Below, piece after piece: positions 53,001-63,311 of a stretch of 64,000 nucleotides of DNA. Origin of the DNA: Oreohelix idahoensis (Eukaryota; Mollusca; Gastropoda; Stylommatophora; Oreohelicidae); assembly GCA_024509875.1 (NCBI GenBank), contig JAMPIV010012199.1, forward strand, positions 62,001 through 126,000. The letters are read 5' to 3'. How positions within the stretch are numbered: position 1 is the stretch's first letter; each line of letters begins with the position of its first letter. The translations under genes and the position numbers were made by a program. Under the pieces are notes generated by a model. The model was not told where the DNA came from. It worked only from the letters and a program-made list of their open reading frames with translations, and did not search any database.

Positions 53001-54380
53001 CCGTGTTTTTAGAGCCATGCAATAGTACTGACTTGACTTTTTAGTTGAGGATTAATATCTGTCTTGGACGGGATTTCTTGGTATTTCCATATGTGACGTT
53101 GTTGACTACCATTTTGTTGAACGTCATGATGTTGAATGGCGATGAAGACGTAGTATGGTGTCTGTGGTCTGGTTTGTGTAAGATGCAGATGTGTATTCAA
53201 ACAGTTATCATCACAAACAGGGCAATCCACACAAGGACGTCACATTAACTCACGATGGGTAAAGTCAATGAGATTTGCAACAGCTAGTGACGTTTTCTTG
53301 TATAATTTATTGTGGACGCCACAATGACAAAATGTATACGCGAAGGTAGGTACATCATAGGTACAATCAAACAGTCATTGTTACAGCAACATAGTCAGTA
53401 CAGCAATGGACGGTAGACAGCATCATAGTAAAGATGAATCACATGCATATCAGTACATCATAGGGCTGTAAATGTATTCAGGCGGAAATCTCCATCCCTT
53501 TCTATAACAGCTGGAAGATATCAATATGATAGGAGATCAAATCCTCTCTCCTAAATCTAACCTCAGCAAGACAGGGACGTCTTCTGAAAGTGTATCAATA
53601 ATGTCTTCAAAGATCCTCCAAATTCCTTTAGTTATCCAAGATATCAAATCTGGAACAAGCAGTAAAGTTTAGCAGGCAGATAGTTCTTAGGACATGCATC
53701 CATCGATGCAGTAACAGCGAACATGATTCGTGAGCTGACGGAAAACTTCTCATAGCGTAGACCCTCCTATAATCGGGCTACAAACAAAATGTCAATCTCG
53801 AAAGATATCGATAAGTGTCAAAAATGTCATTACCTTTACTTCAGGAAATAAACATATAACTCACAGGCTTCCAAGCACTTAGAATCACCACAGATATATC
53901 ATCTCCAAAGGAACAATATGAATAGGACATTATTTCCTGAACAGTTTAAGCACAGACGCTGGCAAACCAAACGCGTCTTGCTTATCACGCATCTGCCACA
54001 CTCTGAATGTCGGGGCGGAACCCGTGCAAAAAACGATCAAGACCAGACATGCGCAGACAAGCGCGACTCGACCGGTGTTCAGCCAACTTACGAACCAAAG
54101 AATATTCTGGAGAACAATCGTACAGATTCGAACCTAATAAGGAAATGAATCTTGAAACATTGCGATTGCCAACTGTTTATAAGAACTGACGACCTGAGCG
54201 CTCCGTATATGGACATGACTCAAAATCGTTCACACAAACTATCGGCAACTATCGTCACACGATTAGACAACTAGTAGAAACAAAAAAGTGACTACAATAC
54301 ATGAGTTATTTCCCATGCATTACAAAATTAAATATATAGTCAGAATAAGTTGCGACAAGTTTAGCGCAACAGACGTATAA
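53001..54380. other. Nothing recognised
   Basis: Only short frames (up to 76 codons) without motif. No tRNA boxes. A quiet 1.4 kb region. Confidence 0.5.
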
Positions 54381-54689
54381 TGGAAAAATAGCCTACAGTG
54401 TCTGACAGTTTTTCGTGACCTCGCAGCGTCTATGATTCGCTAGCACAGCCATGCAACTTACAGCCTGCGTGCGTTTACTCATTTTAATCCACGCCTCTTT
54501 TCCCTGAGACGTAAACAAACTAAGTTGTGGTTTGTTTACCTGAGTTTCTCACGCGAGCTGATCTGTCAATCATCAAGATATCAGACAGACACACGTGGAA
54601 AAACCGGGCCTCTTTTGAAGTAGCCGCACGGGCAAAATATTTTCCCGAGGGAAAATATGATGTTCGTACATACAGGGGGGGGGGGGGGG
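54381..54689. other. Spacer with short poly-G
   Basis: A G tract at 54675-54690 borders repeat F. Nothing else recognised. Confidence 0.5.
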
Positions 54690-54860
54690 AGATAGGCTGG
54701 ACTAGAGAAACGTCTCATTCCAGAGACAGATCTTCTCCTTAAACTAGTCACTTGTGAAATCTATTCTCACACCTTTATTTCTCACGTACTATCACCATCC
54801 CTCTACTCAGGCCGGGACCATAAATATTTTTCAAACCTATCTAAATTTACGACACCATAT
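54690..54860 (+). repeat. Repeat family F, copy 2
   Basis: GATAGGCTGGACTAGAGAAA, CTCATTCCAGAGACAGATC, CTTGTGAAATCTATTCTCAC and ATTTACGACACC parallel 24312-24486. Confidence 0.7.
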
Positions 54861-55458
54861 ATTTTCCAGTGCAATGAAAGCTCCTCTAGCTCTTTGTATC
54901 CTTATTTTGATATTGTTGCTGTTTGTTGTTGATGAAGTTGCTGATCTTGTCTCTCTCTCTCTCGCTGCCAGTGCACGGTTAAAGAATTTGCATGTGCTCT
55001 ATTTTGATATCACTTCCTGTCTTTCCAACTCTTGTGCTGCCTTTTATCATCTGTTAGACTATTATTTATTCTCACTTCCGTTGTTTTGTTGAATGCATCA
55101 AACTGCCTGAAATGGAGCTCCCAAAAAATCAGTTTGGTTTCTGCAATTATTTTAAGGAAACGTTTTACACTTGTAATTTATCGACAAAAAATTGTTTGCT
55201 TCTTTACGCAATACATGATGGGAACAGAAACTTGAGCGAGCTGCGCATGATCTTGTAAGATTTAAAAAAAAAAGAAAAAACTCAGATAACACGAATTTGG
55301 TAAAAACGGGTTATTTGATGAAAGGGGGAATATTATTTAGATGACAAACATAAGAAACGGGTGCAAGATTCCAGAAGGGATAACCGCCCTCTAAGGCCAA
55401 ATTCTTGGGTGTGATTGAATCTATTTCTGTCCATTGGGGAAAGCTGTTATTTGCAGAA
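54861..55458. other. Nothing recognised
   Basis: A 112-codon frame starting at 54754 has a hydrophobic stretch (ALCILILILLLFVVDEV) but no supporting context. Confidence 0.45.
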
Positions 55459-55460
55459 AA

Positions 55461-55501
<41 letters not shown>
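55459..55501. repeat. Poly-G tract (43 bp)
   Basis: Uninterrupted G run. Proline-rich minus frames are artefacts. Confidence 0.97.
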
Positions 55502-55504
<3 letters not shown>

Positions 55505-55844
55505 GAGGGTTCCAGAATAATTATGGGCTGCAATAGAATATTGACCGCATTTTGAGATTTTTGTCCCTCAAACAAGTTTTTTTGTGATTGATATTTCTTT
55601 ATTCCCCGTTCTCTTTTCATCTTTCGTCGCACATTATGTTTCTGTTTAGATATTTTTTTTTTTTTTTCCTCGTTCCTTCTTTACTGATACTAGTTTTTGT
55701 TTTTAACGCGTGTCCTTTTGCACATTATAATCAAGTTATCTCTAGGCGGCTTGTGGAGCGTGCAGCACATCTTGGTAGCTGGTTCTGTGGCAGAAATCGT
55801 GCACCATAGAATTCATGTGCTCATGCAATAGTAGTTTATGTAAC
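55502..55844. other. T-rich DNA, nothing recognised
   Basis: No repeat or coding signal. Confidence 0.5.
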
Positions 55845-56520
55845 AACTAGCAATAACCCGTCAAACATGACGGGTTTTTAATTATAGTGTACCTCCGAAA
55901 TCGGCGAGTATTTGCCTGAATGGCGAGGGACACCTGTCTCTGTACAAGAAATAAAGGGATACTCACGTAAAATCAACATGACAAAATAACTGGATTTTTA
56001 TTAATTATAGTGTGCTGTTTCCGTTCCCGGATGAGCAGAGAGAAGTACATTCTTAGAGTGTTTCTTGTGTCTTTCCATTAAACAGTGTATTCAAACTGTT
56101 CATGAACACTGTCATTTGAACGCTTTTCTTTGTTGATTGTAACTATTTTTGGGAGAGTACATATAATGGAAACAATACAATTTTTCAACATTTTTGCATT
56201 CCTCAGTTGTGACCAACGTACACACGGCGAGAATTATGTTATTTTAGATTCAATTTAAAAGTTCTTTGATGACAACATTTCGTGTGAAAGTGCGTGTCTT
56301 ATCATCTTGATCATTACGTGTCAAACCGTTCAAATACAATTCACTTTGATATGTTATTGGCTCATGCACACCAATTTCTACGCACCTTTTCTTCGTCGAG
56401 CGCTACTAATTTCGTGAAAGAATAAAAAAAAAAAAAAAAAAAACCAAAGTATTTGTTTTATTTAACACCCACGCCGCGCAAGTTGCACACCGTGCGTTGC
56501 GCACTTTTTTTTTCTGGCGC
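55845..56520 (+). repeat. Hairpin-ended repeat family G, copy 3
   Basis: Starts ACTAGCAATAACCCGTCA, then AACATGACGGGTT, so the hairpin is kept with changed bases. GTTCATGAACACTGTCATTT, ACGCTTTTCTTTGTTGATTG and GGGAGAGTACATATAATGG follow as in the other copies. A second, decayed version of the same block appears at about 56360-56420. Cut at 56530 by the LINE insertion. Confidence 0.7.
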
Positions 56521-56530
56521 TATTAGTATT

Positions 56531-58334
56531 CATCAATGAACTGGTCGTAGAAGCTGAAAATGCTGCAAGAACTGGTAATAGTAGGTGCCTTTATCAAATT
56601 ACAAAACAACTATGTCACCAGCCTACTGCTATGGAAACACCTGTTAAAGGTAAATTAGGGAATTCAATACCAACAGAAAAAGAACAAATGAAGAGATGGG
56701 CTGAGCACTTCATGGAGGTGCTAAACAGACCACCACCAACAGTAACACCTGATTTTAATAATGAAACACTCACAACCACCTTGCCAATAACTTGCGATGA
56801 ATTCACGCTGGACGAGATCAAACAAGCCGTTAAAAGATTAAAAAATTTTAAAGCTGCTGGAGTTGACGAAATTTCAGGGGAAATGATTAAAGCAGTTAAT
56901 GACAACAACCTCTTGAGAATTTTAGATATTATAAATGAAGTATGGAGAGAAGAACAACCACCACAACAATGGAAAGACAGTATTATTGTAAAGTTACCGA
57001 AGAAAGGTGATCTATCAGACTGTAATAACTGGCGTGGTATATCTCTATTATCAGTACCTGGAAAATTATTATGTTGCATGATGTTAGAAAGACTTAAATT
57101 GCATGCTGACGAAAAGATCAGAGAAGAACAAGCGGGGTTCAGGCCGAAACGATCATGTATTGATCAAATATTCACACTAAGAACAATTATAGAAGAATCA
57201 GTAGAAAGGCAATCGCCACTTATTATCACCTTCGTCGATTTTCAAAAAGCCTTTGATAGTCTACACCGCCCATCATTGTGGAAGATACTTACAATCTATG
57301 GTTTTCCAACAAAATATGTGAATATAATCAAAGCGCTATATGACAATGCAAGATGTTGTGTTAGAACAAATAAAGGGAATACAGAATGGTTTACAGTAGA
57401 AACAGGGGTTAAACAAGGCTGTATTATGTCACCACTACTTTTTGGAATAGCTATTGATTGGGTTATGAGAAACTATACCCACAATGAACAATTGGGTATA
57501 AAATGGACAAATGGAAAATTCCTGGGGGACCTGGATTTCGCAGATGATGTAGCATTCTTAAGTTCAACACCAAGACAATCCCAAGAAGCAATAAATAATT
57601 TGTGTCATCTCTCGGTTAAAATTGGTCTCCAAATAAATGCCTCTAAAACTAAAGCTATGAACTTTTCTAACGAGACCTTTGATATCATCTTGAACGGGGA
57701 AAAACTACAGAAAGTTGAAAGTTTCAATTATTTAGGCAGTAAAATGACTCAGGATGATGACACAACAAGAGAAATCCATACTAGAATTGCTTTGGCAGCT
57801 AGCGCCTTCAATAGATTATCTAACATTTGGAAATTACGATCATTGAATATACATACCAAGCTTCGTCTGTTTAATTCAAATGTTATCTCAGTGTTAACAT
57901 ACGGCTGTGAGAGTTGGAAAATAACAAAATCATTGGAGAACAAGCTGAATACATTCGAGAACAAATGTCTTAGAAAACTCATGAACATCAGTTGGAAAGA
58001 ATTCAAGACTAATCGACAAATAAGAGAAGACTCTAGGCAGAAATATGTCTCCGACTATATAAGGAAAAGACGATGGTCATATATCGGTCATGTCCTACGA
58101 ATGCAAAACAACAGAATACCACTACAGGCGCTCACTTGGGTTCCTGAGGGTAAGAGGAAAAAAGGAAGACCAAAAGAAACACTCAGAAGAACAATAATAA
58201 GAGAAGGAAGAACGTTGGGCCTAAATAATGTGCAAGAGCTAAGAGGAGTGGCGTCACAACGAACAACCTGGAGAGCACTGGTTTCTGCCTTATGCGCCGT
58301 GTTTGGTGCTTAAAGAATTTATTATTATTATTAT
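56531..58334 (+). mobile_element. RTE-like LINE, 5'-truncated, with TSD
   Basis: Flanked by TATTAGTATT at 56521-56530 and 58335-58344, a 10-bp duplication that partly overlaps the (ATT)n tail; the AGTATT part is outside the tail unit, so it is informative. Coding sequence is open from the first element base, with no endonuclease domain, so the copy was truncated during insertion. Low decay suggests a recent event. Confidence 0.88.
56631..58313 (+). CDS. LINE reverse transcriptase, intact frame
   Basis: 560 codons from the first internal Met; the frame is open upstream to the insertion point (INELVVEAENAARTGNSR). RT motifs: IVKLPKKGDLSDCNNWRGIS, REEQAGFRPKRSCIDQIF, FVDFQKAFDSLHRPSLW, GVKQGCIMSPLLFGIAIDW, DLDFADDVAFLS (catalytic FADD, Asp 305-306), VESFNYLGSKM. 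C terminus: LTYGCESWKITKSLENKL, FENKCLRKLMNISWKEFKTN, YIGHVLRM, VPEGKRKKGRPKETLRRTI, TTWRALVSALCAVFGA. Acts in target-primed reverse transcription; without its endonuclease this copy should be immobile unless helped. The motif set fits the RTE clade best, but without the EN I cannot exclude a neighbouring clade. Confidence 0.93.
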   Translation: METPVKGKLGNSIPTEKEQMKRWAEHFMEVLNRPPPTVTPDFNNETLTTTLPITCDEFTLDEIKQAVKRLKNFKAAGVDEISGEMIKAVNDNNLLRILDIINEVWREEQPPQQWKDSIIVKLPKKGDLSDCNNWRGISLLSVPGKLLCCMMLERLKLHADEKIREEQAGFRPKRSCIDQIFTLRTIIEESVERQSPLIITFVDFQKAFDSLHRPSLWKILTIYGFPTKYVNIIKALYDNARCCVRTNKGNTEWFTVETGVKQGCIMSPLLFGIAIDWVMRNYTHNEQLGIKWTNGKFLGDLDFADDVAFLSSTPRQSQEAINNLCHLSVKIGLQINASKTKAMNFSNETFDIILNGEKLQKVESFNYLGSKMTQDDDTTREIHTRIALAASAFNRLSNIWKLRSLNIHTKLRLFNSNVISVLTYGCESWKITKSLENKLNTFENKCLRKLMNISWKEFKTNRQIREDSRQKYVSDYIRKRRWSYIGHVLRMQNNRIPLQALTWVPEGKRKKGRPKETLRRTIIREGRTLGLNNVQELRGVASQRTTWRALVSALCAVFGA

Positions 58335-58396
58335 TATTAGTATTTTGATGAGACCGACGGACGTAACATACATTGGTAAGTATGTTAGTGTTTAAA

Positions 58397-58398
58397 AA

Positions 58399-58478
<80 letters not shown>
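58397..58478. repeat. Poly-A followed by (TA)n
   Basis: About 21 A then (TA)n to 58478. Tyr-Ile frames across it are artefacts. Confidence 0.98.
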
Positions 58479-58479
<1 letters not shown>

Positions 58480-58834
58480 GACGCGGGTGCCAAAGGCAGA
58501 ATCCACCGGAGGTGCTAAATACTTTAAATACGCCTTAGTCTGTGATACGATTTACTGACACTTGGAATCATGCCCATCTCGGTCACACAAAGGACACTAA
58601 TTATCTCACATTTCTTGTGTCAATAATACAAATCGTCACATAACAACACATTAACTCACCAACACCGACACATCTTTGCGCCACAAATATTTTCCAAGGT
58701 GATTTCCGATTTGACGTGCAAAAATGTATCGCAACAGTAATATATAAGTGAATGAATCAGTTGGTGTGTTGTGTTCATAGAGGGTAGCTTAATTTTCATA
58801 ATGTATCCGAACAAAGTAAAATAGACTTCGAGTT

Positions 58835-59115
58835 GCTGTTTTGTTGTTGTTGCAACAGTTAGGCATTGTGAGAAAATCCAAAGTCCTTCATTAGCACTTC
58901 TCGTGGGCAGTATAATATTGCGTTCACTTTTCTTAAAAGCTTTGGCTATTCCTGCGATATATTGTTATCTTTTTTATTGTTGTTATTTTAGCAATAGTTA
59001 GATGTCATGAGAAGATCTAATGTCTTTCATTAGCACTTCGTGCGACTTGCATAATGATGCGCCCATTTTTCTCAAAAGCTGTTGGCTATTGTTGCGAGTT
59101 TTTGTTCTTTTTTTG
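58835..59115 (+). repeat. Tandem pair, ~135 bp unit
   Basis: Both units run TTGTTGTT, AnTTAG, TGAGAAnATC, GTCnTTCATTAGCACTTC, ATAAT, TGCGnnCA, CTnAAAAGCT and TTGGCTATT in order. Class unknown. Confidence 0.8.
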
Positions 59116-59820
59116 TCCTTTTAAGCATTACGTGAGTTTTTTGGTATAATTTTTGCCTCTGTTTTGGTCACGTTGATCTTCATATTGTTATAATTTATTC
59201 ATTTCCATTTATTTCCCTGAATTGTTTATGTGTAATAAAGGCAAGAAATTATACTTATACAGATAATATTTAAATGTAGGCCCGCCAAAAGTTAATTAAA
59301 TTTATCACCTCAACAATGAAAGGTATTTATATCGTACAAATATAATCTCAACGTTAAAGGCAACAACGGTACACTGGAGAAGTGAGAATGTATTTTAAGC
59401 TGCTTCCACATTAAATAAAACACGCTGTTCGTAAATACTACTGGCACATTAACTCTTTCTGTCCCGAGGGTATTTTAGGTTTTGACCAGATACCACAATG
59501 GGAGATAGCTATTTTATGTTTTAAAACAAGTTGGAAATTACACATGTTTATGAGGAAATATTTCGTTATAGATTTAAATATATTCGTTAAAAATTCGCTT
59601 AAGCATATTGAAGTTTTTTTTTTTTTAAAAGTCTTGAATACATCAGTTAAGACTGTTGTTATATCGAGTACAGCGCATACGTGAAGAAATTTTACTAAAA
59701 TTTAAAGGGCGTAATATGCGGCTCTTTGGATAGAAAGAGATTTAAATATAAGAAATGATGCTTATATACATGACACTTACATGAAATCCCACAAAAAGGT
59801 ACTGAAATATCCCCTTTACA
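59116..59820. other. Nothing recognised
   Basis: TTAACTCTTTCTGTCCCGAG at about 59451 resembles the left end of the TTAA MITE at 30337, but no matching right end was found. Confidence 0.45.
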
Positions 59821-59830
59821 TTAACACCAG

Positions 59831-60450
59831 ATGAAGGTAAATACATCTTACGAATATCATCTCAACATTAAAGTCAATAAAACAAAAGTATATAAATACA
59901 TCATATACCTGGGCACATTAATAACAACGGATGGAAGATGCATCTCAAAAGTGAAGAGCAGAACAGCTCAGGCAAAAACAGCTTTCTATAAAATGAGTAT
60001 TTTATGCAACTGGTCTTTGTTAATGGAAGTAAGAAAGAGAGTTCTTCAGTGTTACATAGAACCAATCCTGACATATGGTAGCGATTCATGGACAATTAGT
60101 AAACAAGTAGGGAAGGCACTAGAGGCCACAGAGATGTGGTTTTACAGAAGAATGTTAAAAATACCACGAATAGCCAAAAAGAGTAGTGGGGCTGTTCTGA
60201 AAGAGGCCAATGCGCAAAGAAAACTTATTTCACTAGTTAGAAAGAAGTATTCCACTTTTTTTGGGCATGTTATGAGAAGAGGAAAGCGGGAATACATCGT
60301 AACAACAGGTAAGATTGAAGGAAAAAGACACAGAGGAAGACAAAGAATACTGGACAGTTTGTCATCGTGGCATGGAAAAAAGCCAACAACAGAATTGAAA
60401 AATTGTACTGGAGACAGGAAGTTGTAAAGAGACATGATCTCCAACGCCAC
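59831..60450 (+). pseudogene. RTE-C C-terminal relic
   Basis: 198-codon frame: YLGTLITTDGRCISKVKSR, TAQAKTAFYKM, LQCYIEPILTYGSDSWTISK, EMWFYRRMLKIPRIAKKS, FFGHVMRRGKREYIVTTGKI, GKRHRGRQRILDSLSSW. The longest frame of the RTE-C family here; related copies at 43020 (minus), 33270 (minus) and 16150. 5'-truncated, no RT catalytic core. Confidence 0.9.
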
Positions 60451-60758
60451 TAGGTATGATACTTGAAGAAGAGGGATGCGAGAACACACTTAACGTATAT
60501 TTCACATTAAATGTAGCACACTGTACGCTAATATTCGTTCAATACACTTCAACTCCCTAAGGTGTATATGCCTTTAACATACACACACACAAAGTCCTCC
60601 AGCTCCGTGCCAGCAGCTCAAGGTTTGTTCATTATTAATTACAATTATGCCTCGTTGTGACGAGACGCGCCTCTTTCAACCTAGACACAGGGCCCGTCGG
60701 TTATATTACGACGCATGTTCAAATAAAAAAGACTTTGTGGTCTGCGGATTATCATCTA
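60451..60758. other. Mostly unrecognised
   Basis: The stretch at 60650-60710 resembles 26165-26225. Nothing else. Confidence 0.45.
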
Positions 60759-60870
60759 GGAGCCGCGGTAGCATAGTGGTTAGTGCACTGGCTTCCTAGC
60801 GCAGTGGTCTATGGTTCGATCCCCAAATGAGATGGGCATTTTTTAGGCCATAAACGGCTCCTGGGTCGAC
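60759..60870 (+). mobile_element. SINE family C, copy 3, 5' part
   Basis: Head GGAGCCGCGGTAGCATAGTG with A box TAGCATAGTGG (60769-60779) and B box GGTTCGATCCC (60813-60823). Interrupted at 60870 by a solo LTR; it resumes at 62862. Confidence 0.92.
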
Positions 60871-62856
60871 TGTAGCGAAATTTGGTTCCTCTTACTTTGT
60901 TGTGGAAAAAAAAATGTGTAGCGCGACTTCCACACACACACACACACACCAGCGCAAGGTCAGCGCGGCGGTCTTTCTTTGAAGTTTGTAGTAGACGGGA
61001 AATGTGACTTACGGTTAAAAGCCATACAGTATTACCCAAGAATGATGAAATAGCTAATAAGAATGAATGGCGGACTTTCAAAGTTTGCATTTACTGGACA
61101 TTAAATTATTAACTACCGGAGAACGCCCGGTTGGAATAATATTAAATAAAAATAATTCAACAAAGGAGATAGACTAGGAATTATATCCAAAAGGATATTA
61201 TTCAAATATAAATAGTTTTAAAGATAATTAATATTTTTCACCTTCATCACATCGGCTAAAAGTTAGCTAATAATCTTTAAAAATTTATTACACTAACAAG
61301 CCTCAACGGATTTGTATAAAACTTATATGTAATGAAAGCCTCATATGGGGAAAAGGAAATGATACATAGAAAGGACGGAAAAATATAAGTGTGTAGTGAA
61401 CAGAAGAAAAAAACAAGTACAGGAAAAACACAGATTGCTTCAAATAGCCTCAAACCAGGAGATGAAACGAAAATCTTTTGGGACTTTTAGAGGTGCTTTC
61501 TCGTACGCGCGAGAGACTGAAATATAAGGACAGAGGGACGCGTTGAAAATCACACACACCAAATCCAGAAGCCAAAGTGAGAAACTGGAAGACAGTATCT
61601 GCAAGAAAAGTTATTTTTTTCACGCTGCATGCAGGGCAGATTAACTTCAACCAAAATAATCTCACCGTGAGCTTATAGATCCTAAGAGGGTATGTAAGTT
61701 TATAAAAGATATATGTATGAATAATATCATTTTATTTCAGATTTTATTTCTGATTGATTGTATCAGATATAATAAAAAAGAGAATGACGCTAACCAGAGA
61801 TAACCTTCACCGGCATTGTCAGGAAGCATAACCATTAATTGGTTAGCCACATATATCATGGCTAGTTCTTGCCTGGAAGCTTACGACATACCAGCAAGTA
61901 CATAAGTGACTTGACATCCATAAGTGGAAGCAAAGGTTATATCGTACCCATGTATCATAACCTATGATTTATTCATGTAATTTGTTAATTCTGCACAGTA
62001 TACATTATCTTATCATGCTATCTCTGTAACATACTACCATGATTCATTCATTTATATACAAACACTGAAGACATGGTCGCATCATGAACAGTAGTTGGTG
62101 GTGAGATTGTTGGAACAACATGGCCCCCTATTACTTCTTGTTCCAGGTTTTTATGATCAATGTTTATGATCATTCCTGATCGAGAAACTAAAGACTTGAA
62201 GAAGTTGATCCAGCTCACTGAAGCCTAGAGGTCAACCAAACTTCAACACCTTAGTCCCCCGTAGTTATAGGGCGGGCTGAAGGAAAGTCTTCCGTACTCC
62301 AGTGTGTCGGCGGAACCTCGAGCAGACGTGGCTAAAATTGAGTTTCTTTGTATCCATCCAACAAATCCTGTGAGCAGTTTCTAAAACGACTGTCTAATGA
62401 TGACAACTAGATGGTAAGAGATAATGTGACAATCCTTTTGTTGTAAATTCAGTGGAAGATAAATCCAAGACTTTTTCTATTACGGTAGTTATTTTAATTT
62501 GTAACTGTAAATAATCATACATTTTACCATCTTCCAACACCCATTTATCATTACAAGAATATATAGATGTACATAATAAATTGGATAATTGTACTCATTT
62601 GACTTGTTAAATTTTTAACGGTTAAATTTTGAGTTACCTTTTCAAATTTAATTATATTATCACATAGGGTTACGATAGCGAAAGTAGCAACTTATACTTC
62701 TGAAGCCTAAATCTATTGTCCAGCTCAGAGTATTCACAGCTGTAACTCACTTGTGATACCAGTGTACTTCTCGGGCACTGGAACTTCATACTTTCTGGAG
62801 AGAGACTCTACTTCTGCTCTACCACTATTATCATAATAGGAAAACCTTTCGCTACA
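60871..62856 (+). mobile_element. Solo LTR of the Gmr1-type family
   Basis: 1986 bp, TGTAGCGAA to TTTCGCTACA, collinear with the LTRs at 34132 and 40841 but more diverged. Flanked by TCGAC at 60866-60870 and 62857-62861, a perfect 5-bp target duplication. It arose by LTR-LTR recombination that removed the internal region. It confirms the true LTR ends. Confidence 0.95.
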
Positions 62857-62861
62857 TCGAC

Positions 62862-63013
62862 CCAGCCCCAAATGGGTACCAGAGCAACTCTGGGAAAGTT
62901 AAGGCGGCCGGCGTGATGCCGACCACATCACCCCTAGTGTGGCGACGGTCAAGATAATATGGGCCTAACACCATATTCCCAATATGCCTCAATGGGCGTG
63001 TAACGGGTTCCTT
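62862..63013 (+). mobile_element. SINE family C, copy 3, 3' part
   Basis: CCAGCCCC, AATGGGTACCAGAGCAACTC, GGCGGCCGGCGTGATGCC, CACATCACCCCTAGTGTGG and ATGCCTCAATGGGCGTGTAA, continuing the 60759-60870 head. Confidence 0.92.
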
Positions 63014-63109
63014 TTACCTTATCACCTGAAGGTCTTTGCATGTTCTCCGATCATTTACTAGAGGACCTTCATCAGTCTTGGATGATTTTGTTTAGTTGAC
63101 TTGTCCATA

Positions 63110-63220
63110 TTGTGCTTGACGTTTCCGTGGCTTAAAATCTCTACAGAATTGGGAATCCAACCCCTTGTCCAACCTTCTTTAGTCGCCTTTTACGACTGCT
63201 TGGTAGGTTACAGAGTTACC
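63110..63220 (-). repeat. Repeat family D, copy 6 (decayed)
   Basis: The reverse complement has CAGTCGTAAAAGGCGACTAA followed by AGAAGGTTGG. Only the core is clear. Confidence 0.6.
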
Positions 63221-63311
63221 ACTCTTTGCTCCCTTTTCTGAACCCGGTAAAACTCGAAGGACGTCACAATATTGCTAGTGTATTGAAACCACCGAAGTTA
63301 AAGATAAGAAC

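Noticed and set aside
59451..59660. Second TTAA MITE
   Set aside because: Only the left-end motif is present; no inverted right end with TTAA.
60759..60830. Functional tRNA gene at the SINE C head
   Set aside because: The same head is repeated at 25860 (minus) with the same body and 3' end, so it is a SINE.
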